From Candidatus Eisenbergiella stercorigallinarum (GTDB taxonomy: Bacteria > Bacillota > Clostridia > Lachnospirales > Lachnospiraceae), in NCBI GenBank assembly GCA_019120525.1, contig DWUW01000353.1, forward strand, positions 1-8,077: a DNA stretch of 8,077 nt. Direction: 5' to 3'. This document shows, piece after piece, positions 1 through 7,822 of the stretch. The stretch's first letter is position 1, and every line of letters begins with the position of its first letter. The position numbers were made by a program, and so were the translations under genes. The notes below the pieces were generated by a model. It had not been told where the DNA came from. It was given only the letters and a program-made list of their open reading frames with translations, and did not search any database.

Positions 1-758
1 TAGGCCGTGATGACCTCCGGATTGTTCAGCACGTCCTTCGGTTCCCCTTCGGTGAGGAGCCTTCCGAAGTTGAGGACGTACAGGTACTCGCAGATTCCCT
101 GTACCAGCTTCATGTCATGCTCGATCAGAAGAATGGTCACGCCGTATTCCTTCCGGACCAGGCTGATGGTTTCCATCAGCTCGCGGGTTTCGTTGGGGTT
201 CATGCCCGCGGCGGGCTCATCCAGAAGCAGAAGCTTGGGATCGGTGGCGAGGGCACGGGCGATCTCCAGCTTCCTCTGTTTTCCGTAGGGGAGGTTGGAG
301 GCCAGATCCTTCGCGGAGGAATCCAGGCCGAAAAGGCTCAGGATCCGCAGGGCTTCCTCGTCCATCTGTTTTTCCTTTTTCCGGTAGCTTCCCAGATGCA
401 GCATGCTTTCCGCGAGGGAATAGGTGACCCGGTTATGAAGGGCGGCCTTCACGTTGTCCAGAACGCTCTGGGCGGCAAAAAGCCGGATGTTCTGGAAGGT
501 TCTTGCCACGCCCAGACGGCAGATCTCATGGGGCTTTTTGCCCACCAGGTTCTGGCCGTCCAGGCGGATGCCTCCGTCGGTGGGGCGGTATACGCCCGTC
601 AGCATGTTGAAAACGGTGGTTTTTCCCGCGCCGTTGGGGCCGATGAGGCCCACCAGGGAGCCCTGGTCGATCTTCATGGACAGCTCATCGACCGCGCGCA
701 GGCCGCCGAAGGAGATGCCCAGATTCGTGACTTCCAGCATTGCCTTATTTTTCTCCAT
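1..758 (-). CDS. livG: LivG-type branched-chain amino acid ABC transporter ATP-binding protein (3' end cut by window edge)
   Basis: Cytoplasmic ATPase subunit that powers branched-chain amino acid uptake, normally paired with LivF. Translating the minus strand from the ATG at 758 gives 252 codons without a stop. Visible motifs: Walker A GPNGAGKTT (residues 40-48), Q-loop Gln in TFQNIRLF (Q89), the LivG-type signature LPYGKQRKLEIARA (156-169) in place of LSGGQ, Walker B LLLLDEP (176-182) with the LivG-typical AAGMNP after it, and the switch His in IEHD (H214). The frame ends in NPEVITA followed by a partial codon TA; family members usually finish AYLG or similar, so only a few residues are missing. 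An AAAGGAGG ribosome binding site lies inside the end of livM, and only one base separates the livM stop from this ATG, so translation is probably coupled. livF is expected beyond the left edge (inference). Confidence 0.96.
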   Translation of the reverse strand, partial: MEKNKAMLEVTNLGISFGGLRAVDELSMKIDQGSLVGLIGPNGAGKTTVFNMLTGVYRPTDGGIRLDGQNLVGKKPHEICRLGVARTFQNIRLFAAQSVLDNVKAALHNRVTYSLAESMLHLGSYRKKEKQMDEEALRILSLFGLDSSAKDLASNLPYGKQRKLEIARALATDPKLLLLDEPAAGMNPNETRELMETISLVRKEYGVTILLIEHDMKLVQGICEYLYVLNFGRLLTEGEPKDVLNNPEVITA

Positions 759-759
759 C

Positions 760-1833
760 TCAGGCCGCCTCCTTTCCATGTTTCGCTTCCGCCTTTTCGG
801 CGCGGGCCGCCGCGCGTTTTTCCAGGATCCGTTTTTTCAGGCCGGAATTGTTGAAGATCATCATGGCGATCAGCAGGATCGCGTAGATCAGCATGCGGTA
901 GTCGTTCATGGAGCGCAGAAGCTCCGGAAGGACGGTAAGAAGCGCCGCCGCGACGATGGAGCCCCAGATGTTGCCGAGGCCGCCCAGGACCACGAACACC
1001 AGGATCAGGATGGAGGTGTTGAAGTCAAATTTTGTGGCCGTGACGGTGGAAAAGTTCATGGCGTACAGGGTGCCGGCGGCTCCCGCCAGGGCGGCGGAGA
1101 TGACGAAGGCCAGCAGGCGGTAGCGGGTGACGGGGATGCCGATGCTTTCCGCGGCGATCCGGTTGTCGCGCACCGCCATGACGGCGCGTCCCGTCCGGCT
1201 GTGGATCAGGTTCAGCACCAGAAACAGGGTGATCAGGATCAGGACAAAGCCCGCCGTGAAGGAGGAAAGCTTGGTCACGCCGCTGACGCCCATGGGGCCG
1301 TTGATGATCATGTCCCCGTTTGCCGAAAGCTCAAAGGTCTGGTTTAAGAGGCTGAAATGAAGCCCCTTTTCATCCAGGCCGATGTAGAGCACGTTGATGA
1401 TGTTTTTAATGATCTCGCCGAAGGCCAGGGTCACGATGGCGAGGTAGTCACCCTTTAAGCGCAGCACCGGGATGCCCACGATCACGCCGGCAAAGGCGGC
1501 GCAGAGCGCGCCGATCACCATGGCGATGGCAAGGCGCAGGGGGCCGAAGGGGATAGCGTTTTCCAGGCTGGTGGTGACCACGATGCCGGCGAAGGCGCCT
1601 ACGGACATGAAGCCCGCATGCCCCAAGGAAAGCTCGCCGAGGATACCCACGGTCAGGTTCAGGGAAACTGCCATGACCACATAGGCGCAGATGGGAACCA
1701 GCTGGCCGTTCAGGGAGGAGGAAATATTGTCCGTCAGGATCATGGCCTGCACGATCAGGAAGGCGATGATCACGATGCCGAAGGCTGCCACGCTGTCGCG
1801 CTTTGCGGCCAGAAGCTGTTTGATCTGTTTCAT
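760..1833 (-). CDS. livM: LivM-type branched-chain amino acid ABC transporter permease
   Basis: One of two membrane subunits forming the translocation path of the LIV importer. The 357-residue protein is strongly hydrophobic with several membrane segments. It carries the LivM/LivH hallmark GELSLGHAGF (residues 66-75), the LivM-typical stretch around VLRLKGDYLAIVTLAFGEI (123-141), and the cytoplasmic coupling-loop region SRTGRAVMAVRDNRIAAES (212-230), which contacts the ATPase. A conserved late segment VVLGGLGNIWGS lies at 281-292. The last 25 residues form a highly charged Lys/Glu/Ala tail that probably lies in the cytoplasm. The ATG at 1833 has GGGAGG just upstream. The gene starts 21 nt after the last base of livH's stop codon region and ends one base before livG, the usual livH-livM-livG order, so it is almost certainly one operon. 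Length is within the usual range for LivM of Gram-positive bacteria. Confidence 0.96.
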   Translation of the reverse strand: MKQIKQLLAAKRDSVAAFGIVIIAFLIVQAMILTDNISSSLNGQLVPICAYVVMAVSLNLTVGILGELSLGHAGFMSVGAFAGIVVTTSLENAIPFGPLRLAIAMVIGALCAAFAGVIVGIPVLRLKGDYLAIVTLAFGEIIKNIINVLYIGLDEKGLHFSLLNQTFELSANGDMIINGPMGVSGVTKLSSFTAGFVLILITLFLVLNLIHSRTGRAVMAVRDNRIAAESIGIPVTRYRLLAFVISAALAGAAGTLYAMNFSTVTATKFDFNTSILILVFVVLGGLGNIWGSIVAAALLTVLPELLRSMNDYRMLIYAILLIAMMIFNNSGLKKRILEKRAAARAEKAEAKHGKEAA

Positions 1834-1854
1834 AACTGTTCTCCCTCCCGTCCT

Positions 1855-2736
1855 TTATACTTTCTCATTGACACGTTTGCCGAGCAGTCCGTCCGGCTTC
1901 ACCAGGAGCACCACGATCAGCACGGCGAACACGATGGCGTCGGATAACTGGGTAGAGATGTAGGCCTTGGAAAAGATCTCGATCACGCCAAGCAGGATGC
2001 CGCCGATCATGGCACCGGGAATGGAGCCGATACCGCCGAATACCGCCGCGGTGAAAGCCTTGATGCCGGGCATGGAGCCGGTGGTGGGCATCAGGGTGGG
2101 GTAGGCGGAGCACAGAAGCACGCCCGCGATGGCCGCAAGGCCGGAGCCGATGGCGAAGGTGACGGAGATGGTGGTGTTCACGTTGATCCCCATCAGTCCC
2201 GCCGCGCCCTTATCCTCGGAAACGGCGCGCATGGCCGTGCCCATCTTGGTGCGGGAGGTGAACAGGGTCAGCACCGCCATGATCACGATACAGGCCAGAA
2301 TGGTCACGATGGTCACGCCGGAGATCACCAGCCTTCCGTCGAAAAGCTGCAGGGACCAGCTTCCCACCACGGAGGAAAACACCTTCGGGCTGGAACCCCA
2401 GATCAGAAGGGCCGCGTTCTGCAGAAAATAGGAAACGCCGATGGCCGTGATCAGGACGGCGAGGGCGGGAGCCTGACGAAGCGGCTTATAGGCGAGCCGC
2501 TCGATGGCGATGCCCAGGACCGTGCAGACAATCACCGCAAAGAGCACCGAAACCAGGGGAGAAAGCCCCAGATAGCTGGTGGTGCAGAAGGAGATGTAGG
2601 CGCCCACCATGATGATGTCGCCGTGCGCGAAATTCAGCATTTTGGCAATGCCGTAGACCATCGTGTAGCCCAGGGCGATGATGGCGTACACGCTGCCCAG
2701 GCTGATGCCGCTGATCAGATGGGATAAAAAGGTCAT
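1855..2736 (-). CDS. livH: LivH-type branched-chain amino acid ABC transporter permease
   Basis: Second membrane subunit of the LIV importer. The 293-residue protein is hydrophobic throughout and shows the LivH hallmark near the N-terminus, LGYTMVYGIAKMLNFAHGD (residues 22-40), followed by IIMVGAY. The coupling-loop region SRTKMGTAMRAVSEDKGAAG (161-180) precedes LMGIN. The conserved segment GIKAFTAAVFGGIGSIPGA (224-242) and the C-terminal KPDGLLG (280-286) are both family-typical. The start at 2736 is supported by GAGGTGA about 7 nt upstream. Length matches LivH (about 290 residues). It lies between the binding-protein gene and livM; the 237-nt gap on its 5' side is filled with inverted repeats, including a long one ending about 14 nt before its ribosome binding site. 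This may set the ratio of permease to binding protein (inference). Confidence 0.96.
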   Translation of the reverse strand: MTFLSHLISGISLGSVYAIIALGYTMVYGIAKMLNFAHGDIIMVGAYISFCTTSYLGLSPLVSVLFAVIVCTVLGIAIERLAYKPLRQAPALAVLITAIGVSYFLQNAALLIWGSSPKVFSSVVGSWSLQLFDGRLVISGVTIVTILACIVIMAVLTLFTSRTKMGTAMRAVSEDKGAAGLMGINVNTTISVTFAIGSGLAAIAGVLLCSAYPTLMPTTGSMPGIKAFTAAVFGGIGSIPGAMIGGILLGVIEIFSKAYISTQLSDAIVFAVLIVVLLVKPDGLLGKRVNEKV

Positions 2737-2758
2737 TGAGATTCACCTCGTTCTTTCT

Positions 2759-2839
2759 GCCTGTGATGCCAGGCAGCAGCTCACCGCTGCCCGTGCCCGT
2801 TTTTGTGAAAATCGTGAGCCGTTGCCTCGCGTCACAGGC
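2759..2839 (-). repeat. Long imperfect stem-loop just upstream of livH
   Basis: Two 26-base arms (2759-2784 and 2814-2839) face each other across a 29-base loop. Aligned base by base without gaps, 22 positions are Watson-Crick pairs plus one G-T wobble, with two inner G-C pairs inside a 4x4 mismatch zone. The outermost 8 bp (GCCTGTGA with TCACAGGC), a middle 5 bp (AGGCA with TGCCT) and an inner 6 bp (GCTCAC with GTGAGC) are perfect. No T-run follows on the minus strand, so it is not a standard intrinsic terminator. It sits in the transcript between the binding-protein gene and livH, where stem-loops often stabilise the upstream message or limit expression of the permeases. The function is inferred; the pairing is directly visible. 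Confidence 0.7.
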
Positions 2840-2882
2840 TTGCAGGTTCCTTCGTATAAAAGCAACAAAGCGCAAGGAAATC

Positions 2883-2954
2883 CCGCCTTCTTCGGCGGAT
2901 CTCCCTGCGTGCTGCATTGGAAACCGGGACAGCGCAGGCTGATGACAGCCTGCG
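2883..2954 (-). other. Two short hairpins after the binding-protein gene
   Basis: The first hairpin downstream of the binding-protein stop is a perfect 9-bp stem with a 4-base loop at 2933-2954 (CGCAGGCTG with CAGCCTGCG). About 35 nt further along the minus strand is a 5-bp GC stem with a 6-base loop at 2883-2898 (CCGCC with GGCGG). Neither is followed by a T-run: the bases after the first are CTGTCCCGG and after the second GATTTCC. They are therefore more likely a 3' stability barrier or partial terminator than a full stop, consistent with read-through into livH. Confidence 0.5.
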
Positions 2955-2973
2955 GCCCGGAACATATTCGGGA

Positions 2974-4224
2974 TCAGTCCATTCCCACGTAAGCGCCGTT
3001 TTCGATGACCATGCCCTTAGGGCTCTTGGAAACCGCTCCGGTCGCATCCCAGGTCATGCCTTCGCCGGTCAGGCCGTCAAAGGTGATGGTGGGGAAGGTG
3101 GCAACCATAAGCTCGCAGAGCTCTTCTGCGCTCATGTCCGCGGTGGCTCCGGCTGCTTCCAGAGCTGCCTTGTAGGCATATACGCAGTCATAGGCGTCCG
3201 CTGCGAACTGGTTCGGGATCTCTCCGTAGAGCTCCTGATACTTGGTCACGAAGTTCACGGTCTTCTCATCCGTAGCGTCAGCGTTGAAGGGGGTCAGCAG
3301 CATAACGCCTTCCGCCAGGGAGGTATCGAAGCCTTCCAGGGTCAGGATGCCGTCCATGCCGTCCACGCCGAAGAACTTGGGAGCATATCCCATGTCGCTT
3401 GCCTGCTTTAAGATCAGGGAAGCGGGCTGATAATAGATGGGAAGGAATACCAGATCCGCGCCTGCGTCTCTCGCCTCGGTCAGCTGTACGGAGAAGTCGT
3501 TGGAGCTGGCGTCGGTGAAGGTGGTGGCGGATACGATCTCCAGTCCCTTCGCCTCGGCTTCCTCAGCGAATCTCTCGTAGATGCCGCTGGAATACACATC
3601 ATCGTTTCTGTAGATCACGGCAACCTTGGTTCCCAGCTGCTGATCCGCGATGTAATCGGCGGAAGCCACACCCTGGTTGGGGTCGGCAAAGCAGATCTGG
3701 AAGAAGTTGTCCTTGCCCTCCGTAACTGCAGTGGAAGAAGCGGAAGGGGTCAGGCCGAAGATGCGGTCCGTATTGTGCTCGGTGGCAACGGCCTCACAGG
3801 GCTTGGTGGTAACGGAACCCAGGGAAAGCTGGATGCCCCAGTCCTTCAGGGCGTTGTAGGCGGAAACCGCCTTTTCCGGGTCGTTCTCATCATCCTCGTA
3901 CTTCAGCTCGAACTGGATCGCGCCGCCTTCTGCGTTGATCTCATCAACGGCGATCTGCGCGCCGTTCATGACAGCGTTTCCGTAAATGGCTGCGGAACCG
4001 GTCAGCGGAGCGGTTCCGCCCAGCTTGAAGGCCGCGCCGGTGGCTGCCGCCGTGCTTTCCGCAGGAGCCTCTGCCTCTGCATCCTCAGCCGCTTCGGTGG
4101 AAGCGGGCGCCGCCGCGCTTTCAGGCGCCGCGGAAGAGTCGCTACCTGCCGTGGTGCCGCCGCAGCCTGCGAGAAGGCCCGCGCACATGACGGCGGTCAG
4201 AACAAAACTGATTGCCTTTTTCAT
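2974..4224 (-). CDS. livJ: Branched-chain amino acid ABC transporter substrate-binding lipoprotein
   Basis: Extracellular, lipid-anchored receptor that captures the amino acid and delivers it to LivH/LivM. The 416-residue product begins with a lipoprotein signal peptide: MKK, a hydrophobic core, and the lipobox LAGC with the lipid-modified Cys at residue 21. Residues 22-64 are a low-complexity Ala/Glu/Ser/Thr linker, expected for a tethered Gram-positive binding protein. The periplasmic-binding-protein type 1 fold (Peripla_BP_6) starts near residue 66 with FKLGGTAPLTGSAAIYG, then AVDEIN (92-97). The ligand-contact zone TPSASSTAVT (159-168) is followed by FADPNQGVASADY, typical of the LIV family. 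The ATG at 4224 has a strong AAGGAGG about 7 nt upstream. It is first in the operon and has its own candidate promoter. The exact ligand (Leu/Ile/Val or another amino acid or amide) cannot be read from sequence; the symbol follows family and gene order. Confidence 0.93.
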   Translation of the reverse strand: MKKAISFVLTAVMCAGLLAGCGGTTAGSDSSAAPESAAAPASTEAAEDAEAEAPAESTAAATGAAFKLGGTAPLTGSAAIYGNAVMNGAQIAVDEINAEGGAIQFELKYEDDENDPEKAVSAYNALKDWGIQLSLGSVTTKPCEAVATEHNTDRIFGLTPSASSTAVTEGKDNFFQICFADPNQGVASADYIADQQLGTKVAVIYRNDDVYSSGIYERFAEEAEAKGLEIVSATTFTDASSNDFSVQLTEARDAGADLVFLPIYYQPASLILKQASDMGYAPKFFGVDGMDGILTLEGFDTSLAEGVMLLTPFNADATDEKTVNFVTKYQELYGEIPNQFAADAYDCVYAYKAALEAAGATADMSAEELCELMVATFPTITFDGLTGEGMTWDATGAVSKSPKGMVIENGAYVGMD

Positions 4225-4242
4225 AACATTTCCTCCTTTTTT

Positions 4243-4319
4243 GCCGTCAGAGACGGCCCTGGTCCGGCATGAACAGAGGGCCCATCAACATCCGGGCTTC
4301 CCGCTGTCCATGGCGGGAA
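4243..4319 (-). promoter_or_regulatory. Structured 5' leader of the liv operon
   Basis: Between the candidate transcription start near 4340 and the ATG at 4224 the minus-strand leader can form several stems. TTCCCGC pairs with GCGGGAA at 4298-4319 (7 bp, 8-base loop). GCCGTC pairs with GACGGC at 4243-4257 (6 bp, 3-base loop), ending only about 6 nt before the GGAGG ribosome binding site. An alternative pairing of GGCCCT with AGGGCC (4255-4260 with 4277-4282) shares bases 4255-4257 with the second stem, so the two cannot form fully together. I do not recognise a known riboswitch class or a T-box here. Role in control is inference. Confidence 0.4.
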
Positions 4320-4347
4320 TACATTTGTCCATAATAGACGTGCTTGT

Positions 4348-4376
4348 ATTATACACCAGATTCGAAAAAATGGAGA
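4348..4376 (-). promoter_or_regulatory. Candidate promoter for the liv operon
   Basis: On the minus strand a perfect TATAAT lies at 4353-4348. At the usual 17-base spacing the -35 position (4376-4371) reads TCTCCA, a weak 3-of-6 match to TTGACA. The region immediately upstream is strongly AT-rich (about 4376-4403), as in UP elements. It would give a leader of about 115 nt. A perfect -10 with a poor -35 fits a promoter that depends on a regulator, but this is inference. Confidence 0.55.
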
Positions 4377-4379
4377 GAA

Positions 4380-4395
4380 AAATTTATGGAAATTT
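4380..4395. promoter_or_regulatory. AT-rich palindrome upstream of the liv promoter (CodY-box-like)
   Basis: AAATTT ATGG AAATTT forms two self-palindromic arms exactly 10 bp apart, one helical turn, directly upstream of the candidate -35 of the liv promoter. Compared with the known CodY consensus AATTTTCWGAAAATT, the 15 bases 4381-4395 match at 11 positions on either strand. CodY commonly controls branched-chain amino acid uptake in Firmicutes. The match is imperfect and such motifs arise by chance in AT-rich DNA, so the identity is tentative. Confidence 0.3.
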
Positions 4396-4455
4396 AAGAA
4401 TTTGGCAGAATTGTCCTGTTTCCGCGAAAGGGAAGGAAAACTTTTAGGCATGCTG

Positions 4456-4486
4456 ATGACAGGAAAAACAAAAAATATGGTATACT
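4456..4486 (+). promoter_or_regulatory. Candidate extended -10 promoter for glgX
   Basis: TATACT at 4481-4486 is preceded by TGG at 4478-4480, the TGn extension that lets a promoter work with a poor -35. ATGACA at 4456-4461 matches TTGACA at 5 of 6 positions but at a long 19-base spacing. Transcription would start near 4493, giving a leader of about 38 nt before the ATG at 4531. Confidence 0.55.
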
Positions 4487-4518
4487 GTCAGGGAAACGCC
4501 GGATGTTTTGCAGAAGAT

Positions 4519-4523
4519 GGAGG
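4519..4523 (+). promoter_or_regulatory. Ribosome binding site deciding the glgX start
   Basis: GGAGG lies 7 bases before the ATG at 4531. The reading frame stays open upstream to a TTG at 4402, but that start has no comparable site and precedes the candidate promoter, so 4531 is preferred. Confidence 0.8.
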
Positions 4524-4530
4524 GACGAAA

Positions 4531-6720
<2,190 letters not shown>

Positions 6721-6736
6721 GAAGGAAAATGCAGAA

Positions 6737-6918
6737 GCGGATGAAATCCTGCGGATTTCATCCTGGAAATTGGCCTGTCGGCCAATTTCACCGAAATGAA
6801 GAGCCGCCGGAGGCGGCGGAAGGAGAGGCGGATGAAATCCTGCGGATTTCATCCTGAAAATTGGCCTGCCGGCCAATTTCCCCAGAATAAAATGCCGCCC
6901 ATTCGGGCGGCGGAAAGT
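6737..6918 (+). repeat. 91-bp tandem duplication, three hairpins per unit
   Basis: Two units, 6737-6827 and 6828-6918, lie head to tail. Their first 53 bases match at 51 positions. Each unit holds three hairpins at the same offsets. A: GGATGAAATCC with GGATTTCATCC, 11 bp, loop TGC (6739-6763 and 6830-6854). B: GAAATTGGCC with GGCCAATTTC, 10 bp at 6766-6789; the second copy (6858-6879) keeps 9 bp after a G-to-A change. C: a GC-rich stem, 6 bp at 6803-6817 and 7 bp at 6894-6911. The C stems differ in loop and length yet both pair fully. Each unit ends in a purine-rich GGAA run like a ribosome binding site; the second serves the next gene. The unit fills almost all of the glgX-to-hydrolase gap. 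It looks like a REP- or MITE-like interspersed element, but no transposase or clear target-site duplication is seen. Confidence 0.85.
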
Positions 6919-6922
6919 GAGG
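6917..6922 (+). promoter_or_regulatory. Ribosome binding site deciding the SAM hydrolase start
   Basis: GTGAGG lies 5 bases before the ATG at 6928 and 5 bases after hairpin C of the second repeat unit. In-frame ATGs at 6796 and 6832 exist further upstream but fall inside the repeat hairpins, and DUF62 homology begins only at 6928. Confidence 0.7.
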
Positions 6923-6927
6923 AAAAA

Positions 6928-7788
6928 ATGGAAAAACAGTTAAAGCCCCTTATTTTTCAGTCGGACTTCGGAAGGGCGGACGGCGCGGTGAGCGCCATGT
7001 ACGGCGTCGCCTATTCGGTGTGCAGCGAGCTGAAGATTTCGGATCTGACCCATGAGATTCCGCAGTATGACATCTGGGAGGCGTCCTACCGGCTGATCCA
7101 GACCGTGAGCTACTGGCCGGAGGGAACGGTGTTCGTTTCCGTGGTGGATCCGGGCGTCGGCTCCACCAGAAGAAGCATCGTGGTGCAGACCTGCGGCGGC
7201 CAGTATGTGGTCACGCCGGATAACGGCACCCTGACCCATGTGAAGCATCTGTGCGGGATCCGTGCGGCGAGAGTGATCGACGAGACCGTCAACCGCCTGC
7301 CCGGCTCCGGCGAAAGCTATACCTTCCACGGCCGCGACATCTACGCCTATACGGGAGCGAGGCTTGCCGCGGGCATCATCGACTTTGAAGGCGTGGGACC
7401 TGAGGTGCCGGTAGACAGTGTGGTGGAGATCGCCTATGAACCGGCCGTGCTGGAAAACGAGGAGATCACCGGCACCATCGACGTGCTGGATGTGCGTTTC
7501 GGAAGCCTGTGGACCAATATCCCCAGAGAAATGTTCTTAAAGCTGGGCGTTTCCTATGGGGATACGGTGGAGGTCATTATCGAAAAGAGAGGCCGCACCG
7601 TTTACCGCACGTCCCTGATTTACGCGCATTCCTTCGCGGAGGCCTATATCGGAGAGGCGCTTGTGTACGTGAACAGCCTGGACTTCATGGCGGTCGCCAT
7701 CAATCAGGGTAACTTCGCAAGGGCCTACAATGTGGGAACGGGACTGTCCTGGAAGATCATCATGAGAAAATCCACGCTGCACAGGTAA
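6928..7788 (+). CDS. S-adenosylmethionine hydrolase (DUF62 / SAM hydroxide adenosyltransferase family)
   Basis: Predicted cytoplasmic enzyme that splits S-adenosylmethionine with water into adenosine and methionine. The 286-residue product has the family layout: SDFGRADGAVSAMYG near the N-terminus (12-26), VVDPGVGSTRR (72-82), TPDNGTLTH (96-104), TFHGRD (132-137), and the C-terminal-domain motif around DVRFGSLWTNI. The known Asp-Arg-His catalytic set of the hydrolases maps to D74, R81 and H134. The related fluorinases and chlorinases carry an extra loop between VDPGVG and PDNG; here the two motifs are only about 20 residues apart, so hydrolysis is more likely than halogenation. Automatic annotation often labels such proteins chlorinase/fluorinase. 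The usual FGN triplet reads FGS, a possible change near the adenine site. The physiological role is not settled for the family. It lies 34 nt before the aminotransferase gene, probably co-transcribed with it. Confidence 0.88.
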   Translation: MEKQLKPLIFQSDFGRADGAVSAMYGVAYSVCSELKISDLTHEIPQYDIWEASYRLIQTVSYWPEGTVFVSVVDPGVGSTRRSIVVQTCGGQYVVTPDNGTLTHVKHLCGIRAARVIDETVNRLPGSGESYTFHGRDIYAYTGARLAAGIIDFEGVGPEVPVDSVVEIAYEPAVLENEEITGTIDVLDVRFGSLWTNIPREMFLKLGVSYGDTVEVIIEKRGRTVYRTSLIYAHSFAEAYIGEALVYVNSLDFMAVAINQGNFARAYNVGTGLSWKIIMRKSTLHR

Positions 7789-7822
7789 GCTCCGGAGAAA
7801 TCAGAGAAAGGCGGAAGAGCGC

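Noticed and set aside
117..1347. Long plus-strand open frames opposite livG and livM
   Set aside because: They are antisense shadows of well-supported genes in GC-rich DNA; their His/Gly/Gln/Arg-rich products resemble no family and lack ribosome sites.
2933..2954. Rho-independent terminator after the binding-protein gene
   Set aside because: The 9-bp stem is good but is followed by CTGTCCCGG, with no T-run.
4402..4530. In-frame upstream extension of glgX from a TTG at 4402 (43 extra residues)
   Set aside because: It lacks a good ribosome site, overlaps the candidate promoter, and the extra residues show no family match; the ATG at 4531 has GGAGG at 7 bases.
6888..6893. Possible -10 box TAAAAT before the SAM hydrolase
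   Set aside because: It matches 5 of 6 positions, but no -35 lies at a proper distance and it falls between repeat hairpins, so I cannot support a promoter there.
6737..6918. CRISPR array
   Set aside because: Only two copies, contiguous at 91 bp with no unrelated spacers, internal hairpins instead of a short repeat, and no cas genes nearby.
6796..6927. Longer start for the SAM hydrolase at 6796
   Set aside because: The added 44 residues are translation of the repeat hairpins, and family similarity starts right after 6928, which has its own ribosome site.
6928..7788. Fluorinase or chlorinase
   Set aside because: The halogenase-specific loop between VDPGVG and PDNG is missing; the hydrolase catalytic set is present.
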